A DNA stretch of 15,678 nt, from the NCBI GenBank assembly GCA_018985225.1, contig JADGIF010000184.1, forward strand, positions 1-15,678. Reading direction: 5' to 3'. A model generated the notes under the pieces. That model worked only from the letters and a program-made list of their open reading frames with translations. It ran no database searches and was not told where the DNA came from. Source of the DNA: Amoeboradix gromovi. Its lineage: Eukaryota > Sanchytriomycota > Sanchytriomycetes > Sanchytriales > Sanchytriaceae. Position numbers and translations under genes: made by a program. The number at the start of each line of letters is the position of its first letter. Position 1 is the stretch's first letter. Below are positions 1 through 7,294 of the stretch, piece by piece.

Positions 1-1
1 T

Positions 2-240
2 AAGGATGATTTTTCGGCTTTCGGTAAGATAAGCGAGTTCACGACCAACATATTAAGTTGGGGAAACGGGAAACTAGCTATTTATATTGTCTTAATGAAA
101 GACAGACCTGGGAATGGGTATCAGACCTGAATCTGCTCTACCTTTATTCTACCAATAAAAGTAGAGACTCTGTAATCCTGGATCATGTCAATTCTGATGG
201 CGCATATACAGAAGCGTATTTGCATGTCTTTGTTCCTTGA
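2..240 (+). CDS. 3' end of an unidentified gene (partial, probably spliced)
   Basis: I do not recognise this protein. Frame 2 is open from the window edge to a TGA at 128-130 and reads as ordinary coding sequence (begins KDDFSAFGKISEFTTN). Frame 1 is open from 28 to a TGA at 238-240 and its end also reads as coding (...DHVNSDGAYTEAYLHVFVP). Joining frame 2 to frame 1 needs a removed length of 2 modulo 3. Three GT...AG choices fit: 118-161 (44 nt), 118-164 (47 nt), or a 17-nt intron at 89-105. A plain frameshift is also possible. The stop lies 60 bp from the TCTP stop on the other strand, so the two genes converge. No AATAAA is seen after the stop. The coding call is moderate; the exact structure is uncertain. 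Confidence 0.45.
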
Positions 241-290
241 GAATGTTTTTTAGAGATGGGAGCAGAGTAGATCGAATTTAAGAAGAGAGA

Positions 291-296
291 TTTATT
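291..296 (-). terminator. Poly(A) signal of TCTP
   Basis: AATAAA on the minus strand begins 3 nt after the TAA stop at 302-300, in the 60-bp gap between two convergent genes. Confidence 0.6.
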
Positions 297-299
297 AAA

Positions 300-779
300 T
301 TACAACTTCTCAACTTTCATACCGTCCTTAAAGAATGTCAAATAACTAGTTAATCCGTCTTCTCTCCAGTTTAAAATTGCAACCATAGCATCAGGGTCCA
401 TAGACTCACCAATATAAAATTGCAAATCTGCCATTTGACCTAGAACTTGCTTAACATATGTTTGTGCATCTTTTTTAAATCCTTCTACTCTATCAGGATC
501 ATTTGCTTCCAAATGTGCTTGTAATTTCTTCATGTAACCCTTGATGTAAGTCATGTAGGTTTTCTTATCAAATTGAGTCTCGATTAATCGAAAAGAGTAC
601 ACTACGTCGTTAACTGTGATAGTTTGATCATCCACATCCTCATCATTCACAGGTAAATCGCTGCCTTCTTTTACAGAGATCATGTTGCAGTCAACCTCAT
701 AAGTACATCCTACTTCTCTAAATTTGTATGCGTCACTAAACATTTCATCACCGCTGAAGACATCTCGAAATAATTTCAT
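300..779 (-). CDS. TPT1: Translationally controlled tumour protein (TCTP)
   Basis: TCTP is an abundant cytosolic, Mss4-like calcium- and tubulin-binding protein linked to growth control and survival. The product has 159 residues, against about 172 in most animals. It begins with the typical MKLFRDVFSGDEMFSDAY and carries the C-terminal family signature FYIGESMDPDAMVAILNWRE followed by a FFKDGMKVEKL tail. The acidic flexible loop is short (around VNDEDVDD), which explains the reduced length and the weakly kept first TCTP signature. It is a single uninterrupted exon starting at ATG 779. The gene is divergent from eL37, sharing a 245-bp intergenic promoter, and convergent with the unknown gene to its left. 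AATAAA lies 3 nt after the TAA stop. Identification is firm. Confidence 0.95.
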   Translation of the reverse strand: MKLFRDVFSGDEMFSDAYKFREVGCTYEVDCNMISVKEGSDLPVNDEDVDDQTITVNDVVYSFRLIETQFDKKTYMTYIKGYMKKLQAHLEANDPDRVEGFKKDAQTYVKQVLGQMADLQFYIGESMDPDAMVAILNWREDGLTSYLTFFKDGMKVEKL

Positions 780-810
780 TTGAAGTTACAACGGAGATTG
801 TGTTACAATC

Positions 811-996
811 TTTTTTATCAAGTTCGCCAAGTAAATTTCGGAAGAACATAAAATTAAATGAGCGATCTCTTCTTCAGAGCTAAAAATGATTACAATTTTA
901 CTTATTTTTCTATTTCTCTGCGTCAATAGGATATTAGTGTCAAGGAGTACGGCTTTTAGTTTTATCATATTCACGTGCAATATGAAATTATAAATA
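811..996. promoter_or_regulatory. Divergent TCTP / eL37 promoter
   Basis: The 245-bp gap between two divergent start codons holds a TATA-like element for each gene: TTATAAATA at 988-996, about 30 nt before the eL37 ATG, and TGATAAAAAA (minus strand, 820-811), 32-40 nt before the TCTP ATG. A palindromic CACGTG E-box is at 972-977. TATA boxes this close to the start codons imply leaders of only a few nucleotides, if they are used. An open minus-strand frame across this gap looks like chance. Confidence 0.45.
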
Positions 997-1024
997 CTTG
1001 TGACGATCCATTTACAATTCAAAG

Positions 1025-1276
1025 ATGACTAAAGGTACATCGTCCATGGGAAAGCGCCACATCAAGACGCATGGTTTGTGTCGAAGATGTGGAAGACATA
1101 GTTATCATTTGCAAAAATACGAATGTGCTGGTTGCGGATATCCTGCTGCTAAACTTAGAAAATATAATTGGAGTGAAAAAGCAATCAGAAGAAAGACAAC
1201 AGGAACAGGCAGATGTCGATATTTGAAAAATGTTACTCGTAGATTTAAGAATGGATTTAGAACTTCTCAAAAATAA
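1025..1276 (+). CDS. RPL37: 60S ribosomal protein eL37
   Basis: eL37 is a small zinc-binding protein of the large ribosomal subunit. The 83-residue product starts with the canonical MTKGTSS..GKR..KTH. The zinc ribbon is complete: Cys19, Cys22, Cys34 and Cys37 as two C-x2-C pairs around [14 protein letters not shown]. The conserved KYNWS.KA.RR.TTGTGR block follows. The C-terminus ends at FRTSQK, slightly shorter than the usual 89-97 residues. Many family members have an intron just after the first codons; none is seen here. The TAA stop lies inside an AATAAA signal. The gene is divergent from TCTP, with a TATA box and CACGTG upstream. Confidence 0.97.
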   Translation: MTKGTSSMGKRHIKTHGLCRRCGRHSYHLQKYECAGCGYPAAKLRKYNWSEKAIRRKTTGTGRCRYLKNVTRRFKNGFRTSQK

Positions 1277-1277
1277 A
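1272..1277 (+). terminator. Poly(A) signal of eL37 overlapping its stop
   Basis: AATAAA contains the TAA stop at 1274-1276. Confidence 0.6.
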
Positions 1278-1423
1278 ATCATATGACTTCTAGATTTCTT
1301 TAGTTATTAGCTAGTAATATGTCCACCTAGAAGCCTGTTCTCATAAACAGGAGTGAATCACGTTCTCAACTATATCTAGGAGCCATTTTAGCCTATATGT
1401 TTCTATTTTTAGTAACAATTTTT

Positions 1424-1430
1424 TATATAA
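1424..1430 (+). promoter_or_regulatory. TATA box of the coactosin gene
   Basis: TATATAA sits 26-32 nt before the ATG at 1456, again implying a very short leader. Confidence 0.45.
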
Positions 1431-1455
1431 AGAAAACGCGACGTGCTCACGCGAT

Positions 1456-1899
1456 ATGTCTGTCATCGCTGATCCAAAAATTAAAGCTCTTTATGAGGAA
1501 GTACGTAAAGACTCTTCCGATGTCAATTGGTTATACTTGACATACAAAGAGCCAGCAGATGTCTTGGAAATTAGAGGTAGCGGTAATGGCGGATTTCAAG
1601 AGTTTCTAAAGCAGTTGAAACCAGAAGAATGCGGATACGGATATGTGAGAATTAACATTGGTAACGATGAGTTGTCTACCAGATGTAAATTCATCTTAGT
1701 AAGCTGGGTAGGATCTAATGCTAAAATCATGAGAAAGGCTAAAATTAGTGTGCAGCTTTCTGAAGTCAAAAGTGTTATCAAAGTATATGCTTGCGAATTT
1801 GCTGCCAATACTCTTAATGACTTGAAGCAAGAGGAAGTGTTATTAAAAGTGCAGAAAGCTATGGGTGCTAACTACGACAGACAGTCAAGTAGCTACTAA
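1456..1899 (+). CDS. COTL1: Coactosin-like actin-binding protein (ADF-H domain)
   Basis: Coactosin is a single ADF-homology domain protein that binds F-actin in the cytosol and opposes capping. The 147-residue product spans one ADF-H domain. It shows DVNWLYLTYKE near the start, GYGYVRINIGNDELSTRCKFILVSWVG in the core, where the STRCKF block matches coactosin's S(K)RSKF, and the family C-terminus LLKVQKAMGANYD. These features separate it from cofilin and twinfilin. It has one exon. It is the only recognised host gene without AATAAA at the stop. Its stop is only 26 bp from the end of the converging LRR gene, so the two 3' ends must share or overlap untranslated sequence. Confidence 0.9.
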   Translation: MSVIADPKIKALYEEVRKDSSDVNWLYLTYKEPADVLEIRGSGNGGFQEFLKQLKPEECGYGYVRINIGNDELSTRCKFILVSWVGSNAKIMRKAKISVQLSEVKSVIKVYACEFAANTLNDLKQEEVLLKVQKAMGANYDRQSSSY

Positions 1900-1917
1900 G
1901 TAAATCATGATATCTCA

Positions 1918-1923
1918 TTTATT
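1918..1923 (-). terminator. Poly(A) signal of the LRR gene
   Basis: AATAAA starts 2 nt after the TAA that ends the transmembrane/tail exon. It is absent after the TAA at 2088-2086, which supports the downstream exon as the true 3' end. Confidence 0.55.
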
Positions 1924-1925
1924 AA

Positions 1926-3924
1926 TTATATTACTTCGTCTAATGAGCCTACCCGTTCAAATCCTCCTCTTTTTCCTGTTTTTTGTTCTTCTCGGTATTC
2001 CTTGATGTTCTTTGCAAATAAGGTCATAACAAAGGCTATACTTATTAATATAACTATTAGAAACATCATCCTATATGAGAAATTTTTACAAGTTCAATGC
2101 TAACGATGACTTTGCACCAGCAAATGCAATGTTTTCATGATTGCTTAATGTGTAAGCAGATGTTATTGGCACCTTTGCAGACATCTCTGTATATTCAAAT
2201 GATATGGACTCTGTTGAAAACAGCGTTTTTTTCGTTGAATAACTGTTTGTGGTACTCTCATCAATTATATCGAACCGAAATCTCATTATATCATCCGTCT
2301 TAGTCGCCGTCAATGTCAAACTAGAATTATCATTTGTGTTGTTAAATGCAGTATCGTTGAACAATTTTGAGCTTATGTTGTATCTGTTGGTGGGCCAGCT
2401 TTTTGTCGTATTGACCATGGTTGAATTGATTTGTATGGACGTCTGGATATCCCATCTAAATGGCTTGTTCACAGTTGATAAGACCGAAGATGTACTCTCT
2501 ATTACCCAGTTGAACTTATTTGCAGTAAAAGATGAAGACATGCGCCTTGTGCTAAACACAGAGGATAGCGACTTCAATTTTGTACTTGTTGTTGTCGGTG
2601 TAAAATCTAAACACTGTCGTTGTTTGATTTCTTCTACGTCAACACATGTTAAAAATCTAGTACCAGTAGTTAAATTGTGCAAGTTATTAGGGTATCCACA
2701 ATTTGGATAGTCTACTTTTAAACCCAAAACGGGGTCTTTAATTGTAGTGCAATTGTATGGCAATGCTATTCCTTTATTTACAGTTATCATTTTAGGAAGT
2801 GGGCTACTATCCATACAAATCGCATTCATCATTCTAAAGTAACTAGACGAGAATGCCATGTCTATTGATTCAACGCTTGAAAGCTTTGTATTGTTCGCGT
2901 CTTGTATAGTAGAATACCTAATTCTTATGTTTTTACTACAAGGTACTATTGGATTTATGCTAGTTACATTTATGTAATCCATTGTTATAGATTTTACGGG
3001 AAAAGTGCAATCGATATCATTTATTGCATTGTTAAATATCCACGAGTTACCATTGAACCTGATATCGGTATTCACAAAAATTTCGTTAAACACCAGTAAT
3101 TTTATAGGATTATATGACAAGTCAAGATAGCTGTTCAAATCGCTTCCCAGGTAATACCAAAAAGGTATTTCTGTCAGTAGATTGTTGCTCAAATGTAAAT
3201 TAACAACATTAGGGAAGACATTGTCATCCAAAGATTGAAAAAGATTATTGGACCCATCAAAAGTTTTTAAATATGCCGCGTCAAGGCTGCTAGGAAAGGA
3301 TGTCAACTTGTTGTCACTAATTTTTAGTGTGTCCAGTTGATACATTGTCACTCTGGCGCTCATGGAATCAAATGTTACGTTGTTCATCCCGGTTAGCTGT
3401 ATAGATTTTAAAGACTTTTTGCCTTGCGAAAAAATACATTGCGGAATACTTAAATTTGATAACCCTTGTAGGTGCAACAATTTTATGAATTTGTAGTTTG
3501 TGTTGGAGCATAAATCTGTTAAAAAAGAAGTTTTGATATTTGAACTAACAGATAAAACTAGGCTTTGTAGTTTTATATTAGATTCAAACCAAGATTTGGG
3601 TATCGGCTGGTTTATGAATTCTGTATCTAGATTAACTAGCTGAGTGAAGTTAACTAACAACGTAGGATTGAAATAACTGCAATCCAGTATTTGGATTCTC
3701 AAGGTTGTTATTTGATTAAAGGGAATTGATAAACACGTTGAATTCCACGGACTAACATCTAACCTAGAAGGTACATCTTTACCCGATTTAGCAATGATGG
3801 TTACTGTCTTGCTATCATAATATATATTAGGAGATGTAGTCAAAGAAGCCGACGAACAAGAAAGATGGCTCATTTTCCGAAATAGAAAAAGTAGAAATAT
3901 TATTATCAGAAAGCAAGAGTACAA
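1926..3924 (-). CDS. LRR single-pass membrane protein with a 19-nt intron
   Basis: This is a probable cell-surface receptor or adhesion protein of unknown ligand, about 659 residues. From the N-terminus: a hydrophobic leader (SCFLIIIFLLFLFRK); an ectodomain with clear leucine-rich repeats (e.g. LHLSNNLLTEIPFWYYLG, LDLSYNPIKLL); paired cysteines; and a long Ser/Thr/Asn-rich stalk. The first exon ends in TAA at 2088-2086. Removing a 19-nt GTAAAAAT...ATAG segment (2089-2071) joins it in frame to 145 nt encoding one transmembrane helix (MMFLIVILISIAFVMTLF) and a basic tail of about 28 residues ending SLDEVI, with TAA at 1928-1926. The start is unresolved. The leader has no in-frame ATG: the frame opens after TAA and begins near a TTG at 3924. 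The first ATG (3873) would lose the leader. A TATA box (TATAATAAG) lies near 3941-3948. The coding call is firm, the leader less so. Confidence 0.8.
2071..2089 (-). other. Candidate 19-nt spliceosomal intron
   Basis: On the minus strand the segment begins GTAAAAAT and ends ATATAG. Removing it rebuilds a Leu codon (TT|G) and continues directly into a hydrophobic helix. It contains the only stop between the two coding parts. Its first eight bases match the candidate intron at 6829. Confidence 0.7.
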
Positions 3925-4152
3925 ACGGTGGCCGCTCGCTTATTATAAGCCCCATTGAGTTCCATTACTGTTGTCTTTTGTCCGACTGCATAAACAGCTC
4001 AAAGCACTTTCTGCGTGGTGGACATGAGGACTTTCCCTGGCAAATAGACAAATAGTCTGTAAGTAGCGCCAAATAATGTCATAAACGAGCAACCGGAAGG
4101 AGAAAACTCTAAAGTTGATTACCCTCAGATTCATTGACATGATTGGTCATGC

Positions 4153-4194
4153 CACGTGTTTTTTTGATTTCTACTCAGTTTCTGTTTACACTAG
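4153..4194 (+). promoter_or_regulatory. eS24 upstream region: E-box and acceptor-like site
   Basis: CACGTG lies at 4153-4158, in a similar position to the one before eL37. A pyrimidine-rich run then ends in CACTAG at 4189-4194, 3 nt before the ATG, and resembles a 3' splice site. No TATA box is evident. It could be a trans-splice acceptor or the end of a short 5' UTR intron. Confidence 0.35.
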
Positions 4195-4197
4195 GCA

Positions 4198-4599
4198 ATG
4201 TCAGATTCTACAACAACCTTGCGCACTCGCAAGTTTTTAACAAACAGACTTTTACAACGTAAGCAAATGGTTATTGACGTATTACATCCAAATCAATCCT
4301 CGCCTTCAAGACAAACACTTAGAGAGCAATTAGCTAAATTATACAACAGCAATATTGAAAACATTGTAGTTTTTGGTGTCATGACTAAATTCGGTGGAGG
4401 TAAATCAACTGGTTTTGCATTGATTTATGATGACGTTGATGCATTAAAAAAATTTGAACCAACATACCGTCAAGTTAGATTTGGTTTAGCTGAAAAAGAA
4501 AAGACAGGTAGAAAGCAACGTAAGGAAAAGAAAAACAGATTGTTAAAATTACGTGGTACAGAGAAAGTTAAAGGCAAAAAGAAGAAGAAGTCTGAGTAA
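4198..4599 (+). CDS. RPS24: 40S ribosomal protein eS24
   Basis: eS24 is a small-subunit protein needed for 18S rRNA maturation. The 133-residue product is full length. It shows the conserved [20 protein letters not shown] and [21 protein letters not shown] blocks, then [21 protein letters not shown], and ends with the lysine-rich [16 protein letters not shown] and KGKKKKKSE tail. It is one exon with no internal breaks. It is divergent from the LRR gene and is the last recognised host gene before the repeat-rich, gene-poor stretch. AATAAA overlaps the stop. Confidence 0.97.
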   Translation: MSDSTTTLRTRKFLTNRLLQRKQMVIDVLHPNQSSPSRQTLREQLAKLYNSNIENIVVFGVMTKFGGGKSTGFALIYDDVDALKKFEPTYRQVRFGLAEKEKTGRKQRKEKKNRLLKLRGTEKVKGKKKKKSE

Positions 4600-4603
4600 T
4601 AAA
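4598..4603 (+). terminator. Poly(A) signal of eS24 overlapping its stop
   Basis: AATAAA shares two bases with the TAA at 4597-4599. Confidence 0.6.
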
Positions 4604-5008
4604 AAAGATTTAATCTTACTGTTTACACTATAATCTTCCATTAAAGTTTTAATTTCGCATAATATCAGGAATTGCTACAGAGAGACTGACAGAGCCAGTC
4701 GCCTGTTTACAATGGTTTGCAACGCGTCTACCGAAGCCTTTCCAAATATATGAAAGACTGTTTCATTTTGGACCATTATCTGAGTGAAGACAACTCTATT
4801 CTATATCGCTTTGCAATGTATTCAGCTTTAGAATGTTGTATCTGAGATTATTTGGTGAAACTAGTAATACATGAAAACTGAATATGCTCTCTTTGTTCAG
4901 TTAATCAGCCCTGGTAGGACTAACTATTGTGACGATGAGATTCATGTGATAACGTTGTACAATTTACTCAATTAAACAGACCCGTGTAATTAGCCGAACA
5001 AGGAGTAT

Positions 5009-5032
5009 TTAATTTACTCAGGAGTAAATTAA
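5009..5032. repeat. Perfect 11-bp palindrome
   Basis: TTAATTTACTC (5009-5019), a 2-nt spacer, then GAGTAAATTAA (5022-5032) form a perfect inverted repeat. It may be a hairpin or a protein-binding site; no adjacent gene explains it. Confidence 0.7.
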
Positions 5033-5510
5033 GGCTTATTTCGTACACTCAGTATTGCAAGTCAAGTATGGTTAAAATTCTAAATGAAAACGCTTTAAGC
5101 TAAATAATCACAGGCCATTTATGTAATTTTGTTAGCGTACATAGTGTTAGTTTTTAGGCATTATGAACGCCATCTGTAAGCACGAGAGCAAGTCGGGATT
5201 TCTTGAAATTGAAATGTGGTTTTCATGAAATTTGATCATCTTTCTGAAAAATACCAGTTTCAAGTTGATGTGACCACTCTACAGCTCGATTGTTTTCTTG
5301 AATAAATCATTTATCGCGAATTTGTATGCATTTTTGTATAATTTCAAGACTTTTCCAGATTTTTCTAATAGCTTAATTACTCGATATTCTTCCTTTTTGC
5401 AAATGGTAAATGGAGTAAATAGATGTTATCCTGAATATGTCAATTCTAAAGAAATAACTAACAGGTACAGCATACATTCGTCTCAGACTGATAAGCTGGT
5501 CCAAACATGG

Positions 5511-5734
5511 AAATTCGATGCCATGTACAATATGTGGCACTCTAAAGAAAACCAATTTGGAGTGCTATTCATGTACATAGTGTCGTTTGGAAGTCGACAT
5601 GTACCACATGGCACCAAGGAACAAATTCGATGCCATGTACGAGGTATGATACTTTAAAGAAAACCAACTTAGAAACCTGAACCTGTACCAACTGTCATTT
5701 GAAGGTAGATAGAGATCATATGGCAGCAAGGAAC
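5511..5734. repeat. Tandem duplication, 112-bp unit, two diverged copies
   Basis: AAATTCGATGCCATGTAC recurs at 5511 and 5623, TAAAGAAAACCAA about 30 bases later in each copy, and CAAGGAAC closes the copies at 5622 and 5734. All are offset by exactly 112. The middles have diverged. A weak, poorly registered resemblance continues upstream near 5440. Confidence 0.75.
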
Positions 5735-6234
5735 ATATACATCAAGTATATGCATCCTTATTCAATCCCTCCTCAGGATAGTGAAAGCGTGAGCAATCAC
5801 TGTAACGGAGCGTCTGGCACTGCTAGTTTCTCTGTGAAAGTTCTCGATTTTCTCAGAAATCAGGACTTTTAACGAGGAGCTACTCGAACTTTATAAAATA
5901 ATTATTTATTTCAAAGTTAATAAGACTAACTATACTCGACCAGTCATATAATTTAAAAATGTTGATTCATTATGACAGGTAGATTAATTGGGACACCAAA
6001 TATAAAGACTAGACTAACTTTCTGATACAGTTTGAATCATTATATCAAGTGTGTGTTAACCGATAGTAAATTAAATTAAATTAATCTTATTTGTTGCACC
6101 TTTTGCTTAGACACTCAAAGTCCTTATTTGAAAGAGATAGTGGTCGTCTTGTTATATTTTAAAGAGAGGAATGACATTAATGAAAGAAAATTGGTTTGGA
6201 ACGACTTTTATTAGTAACAGTATTTCCTCCTTAT

Positions 6235-6450
6235 GGGACGCCAAATATAAAAACTAGACTAACTATTGAAAAGTCATTTCGAGATAAATCAATTCAAAGT
6301 TTTTATTGTAAATCAAATATAAAAACTAGACTAACTGCACTTGACCAATCAATTCGAGTATTTTTTCAACTCAAATATAAAAATAGACTGACTAATTCAG
6401 CCAATAAGATAATTTATTTATTTTATTCAAATATAAAAACTAGAGTAACT
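6235..6450 (+). repeat. Subterminal repeat array, left end
   Basis: Four copies of a roughly 22-bp CAAATATAAAAACTAGACTAACT motif lie at about 6242, 6314, 6372 and 6428, spaced about 56-72 bp apart, with base changes (e.g. ATAGACTGACT in the third, AGAGTAACT in the fourth). They mirror the inverted copies at 9110-9245 and are plausible transposase-binding sites. The plus frame running through them is open only because the repeats lack stops in that frame. Confidence 0.7.
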
Positions 6451-6495
6451 ATTTCAATAAATGAAATTTCTAATTTTATTTTCTTAACAGGGGTA

Positions 6496-7119
6496 ATGGG
6501 CTCGACTCAATCTTCAACGATTAAAGCCGAATCGGTAAAATATGCAGCTGATAGAAAGGCTGAAGCTATATACAAACAAACTGAAGCCCTAGAATTTGTA
6601 GCAAAACAAAAGGCTGATATATTAAAAGACGCAGCCTCTTATCAATTTTATACAAATATTGGAATTATTTTAGCAACTTCAGGTGTTGCTGGTGCTACCT
6701 TAGTTGGAGCTTATATGGGATTTCGAAGTTCAAGGTTAAATCATCAACGAGATCGTACATTTAAACTTGTTGAATTGATGAAAGATACTATTACTGGTAG
6801 ACCACATGAGAAATATTCAGAAGGAATGGTAAAAATCTATAATTAAAAGAATGCTGAAGGTGGTATTTTTAAATGGTTTAAAAATGGAGTTTATAAACAG
6901 GATGAAGAATGGACAGAAATTAACAAGTATCGAAGCTACTGCAAAGCCTTTATTAAAGAAACAGACTATGTCCAAAAGGCGGTGTGTTATGAACTCAACA
7001 AGGTTGCTGAGTATCTGTCCGATGAGGGAACTGTTGAGACCCTGTCAGGTCACAGGATTACACAGTCCCCTGCTAATATAGTTGTGGACCTGGAGTTCAA
7101 TCAGATAAATACCTCATAG
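6496..7119 (+). CDS. Small membrane protein carried by the element, with a 21-nt intron
   Basis: I do not recognise this protein. From ATG 6496 it encodes MGSTQSST, which fits an N-myristoylation context (Gly2, Ser6). A charged, Ala/Lys-rich helical stretch (KAESVKYAADRKAEAIYKQT) follows, then a hydrophobic segment (NIGIILATSGVAGATLVGAY) that is probably one membrane span, and a basic region. A TAA at 6844 would stop it at 116 codons. Removing a 21-nt GTAAAAAT...AAAAG segment (6829-6849) keeps the frame and adds 89 residues (NAEGGIFKWFKNGVYKQDEE...) ending at TAG 7117-7119, about 200 residues in all. The frame also extends upstream through the repeat array, but 6496 follows a good acceptor-like TTTTCTTAACAG. 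It lies inside the repeat-bounded element, converging on the transposase remnant. Confidence 0.6.
6829..6849 (+). other. Candidate 21-nt spliceosomal intron
   Basis: It begins GTAAAAAT, as the LRR-gene intron does, and ends AAAAG, in phase 0. Its length is a multiple of 3 and it contains the sole in-frame TAA (6844-6846) separating two well-formed coding halves. The alternative is a nonsense mutation in a dying element gene. Confidence 0.6.
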
Positions 7120-7294
7120 TTCACAGGAGACCTAGGAGATGAATAAGATGCGATCACTGGTAAGCACCGTGATCGTGGAAAATTATAAATAGGAACAATT
7201 CCTCTAGTAAAAACACTTGTGACTTCCAGCTCTACTTCACCTTGAGTTAGCGAAATAGCAATAGATCCGAGTGAGGATCCGAACACAAGTCCTC
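7120..7294. other. Short gap between convergent element genes
   Basis: A minus-strand frame (7286-7101, FGSSLGSIAISLTQGEVELE...) is open and continues slightly upstream without its own convincing start, directly behind the transposase stop. I do not recognise it. A small inverted repeat (CGATCAC ... GTGATCG, about 7151-7176) is present. It may be a chance frame or a lost C-terminal part. Confidence 0.25.

Larger units (their letters stand above)
4604..5989. other. Gene-poor stretch with no recognised gene
   Basis: No known protein, tRNA (no convincing B box) or other RNA gene is recognised. All three plus frames are open for 27-51 codons near 4660-4845; the longest (4690-4845) has no ATG at its start. 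A small frame with an internal ATG at 5720 runs to 5872 (50 codons, ends LDFLRNQDF) and cannot be judged. A longer open frame at about 5298-5657 overlaps the 112-bp duplication. Because 112 is not a multiple of 3, the duplication does not repeat a peptide, so that frame is probably chance. The stretch may hold decayed repeat DNA. Confidence 0.5.

Noticed and set aside
786-1022. Minus-strand open frame of 78 codons in the TCTP/eL37 gap
   Set aside because: It covers the shared promoter with its TATA boxes and E-box, has no recognisable content, and would start 2 nt from the eL37 ATG; probably chance.
2249-2710. Plus-strand frame of 153 codons
   Set aside because: Antisense to the Ser/Thr-rich stalk of the LRR protein and without recognisable motifs.
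3943-4140. Minus-strand frame of 65 codons upstream of the LRR gene as a first exon
   Set aside because: It starts at ATG 4140, but no GT...AG join gave an in-frame link to the leader peptide; kept only as an open question.
4604-5989. tRNA or spliceosomal RNA gene in the gene-poor stretch
   Set aside because: No paired A/B boxes, cloverleaf or convincing Sm site could be found by eye.
6196-6495. N-terminal extension of the element membrane protein through the repeat array
   Set aside because: The residues are a readout of the subterminal repeats (each copy gives IKTR-like text), and an acceptor-like site precedes ATG 6496.
6841-6850. Alternative genetic code with TAA as sense
   Set aside because: TCTP, eL37, coactosin, eS24, V-ATPase A and MYCBP all end normally at TAA.
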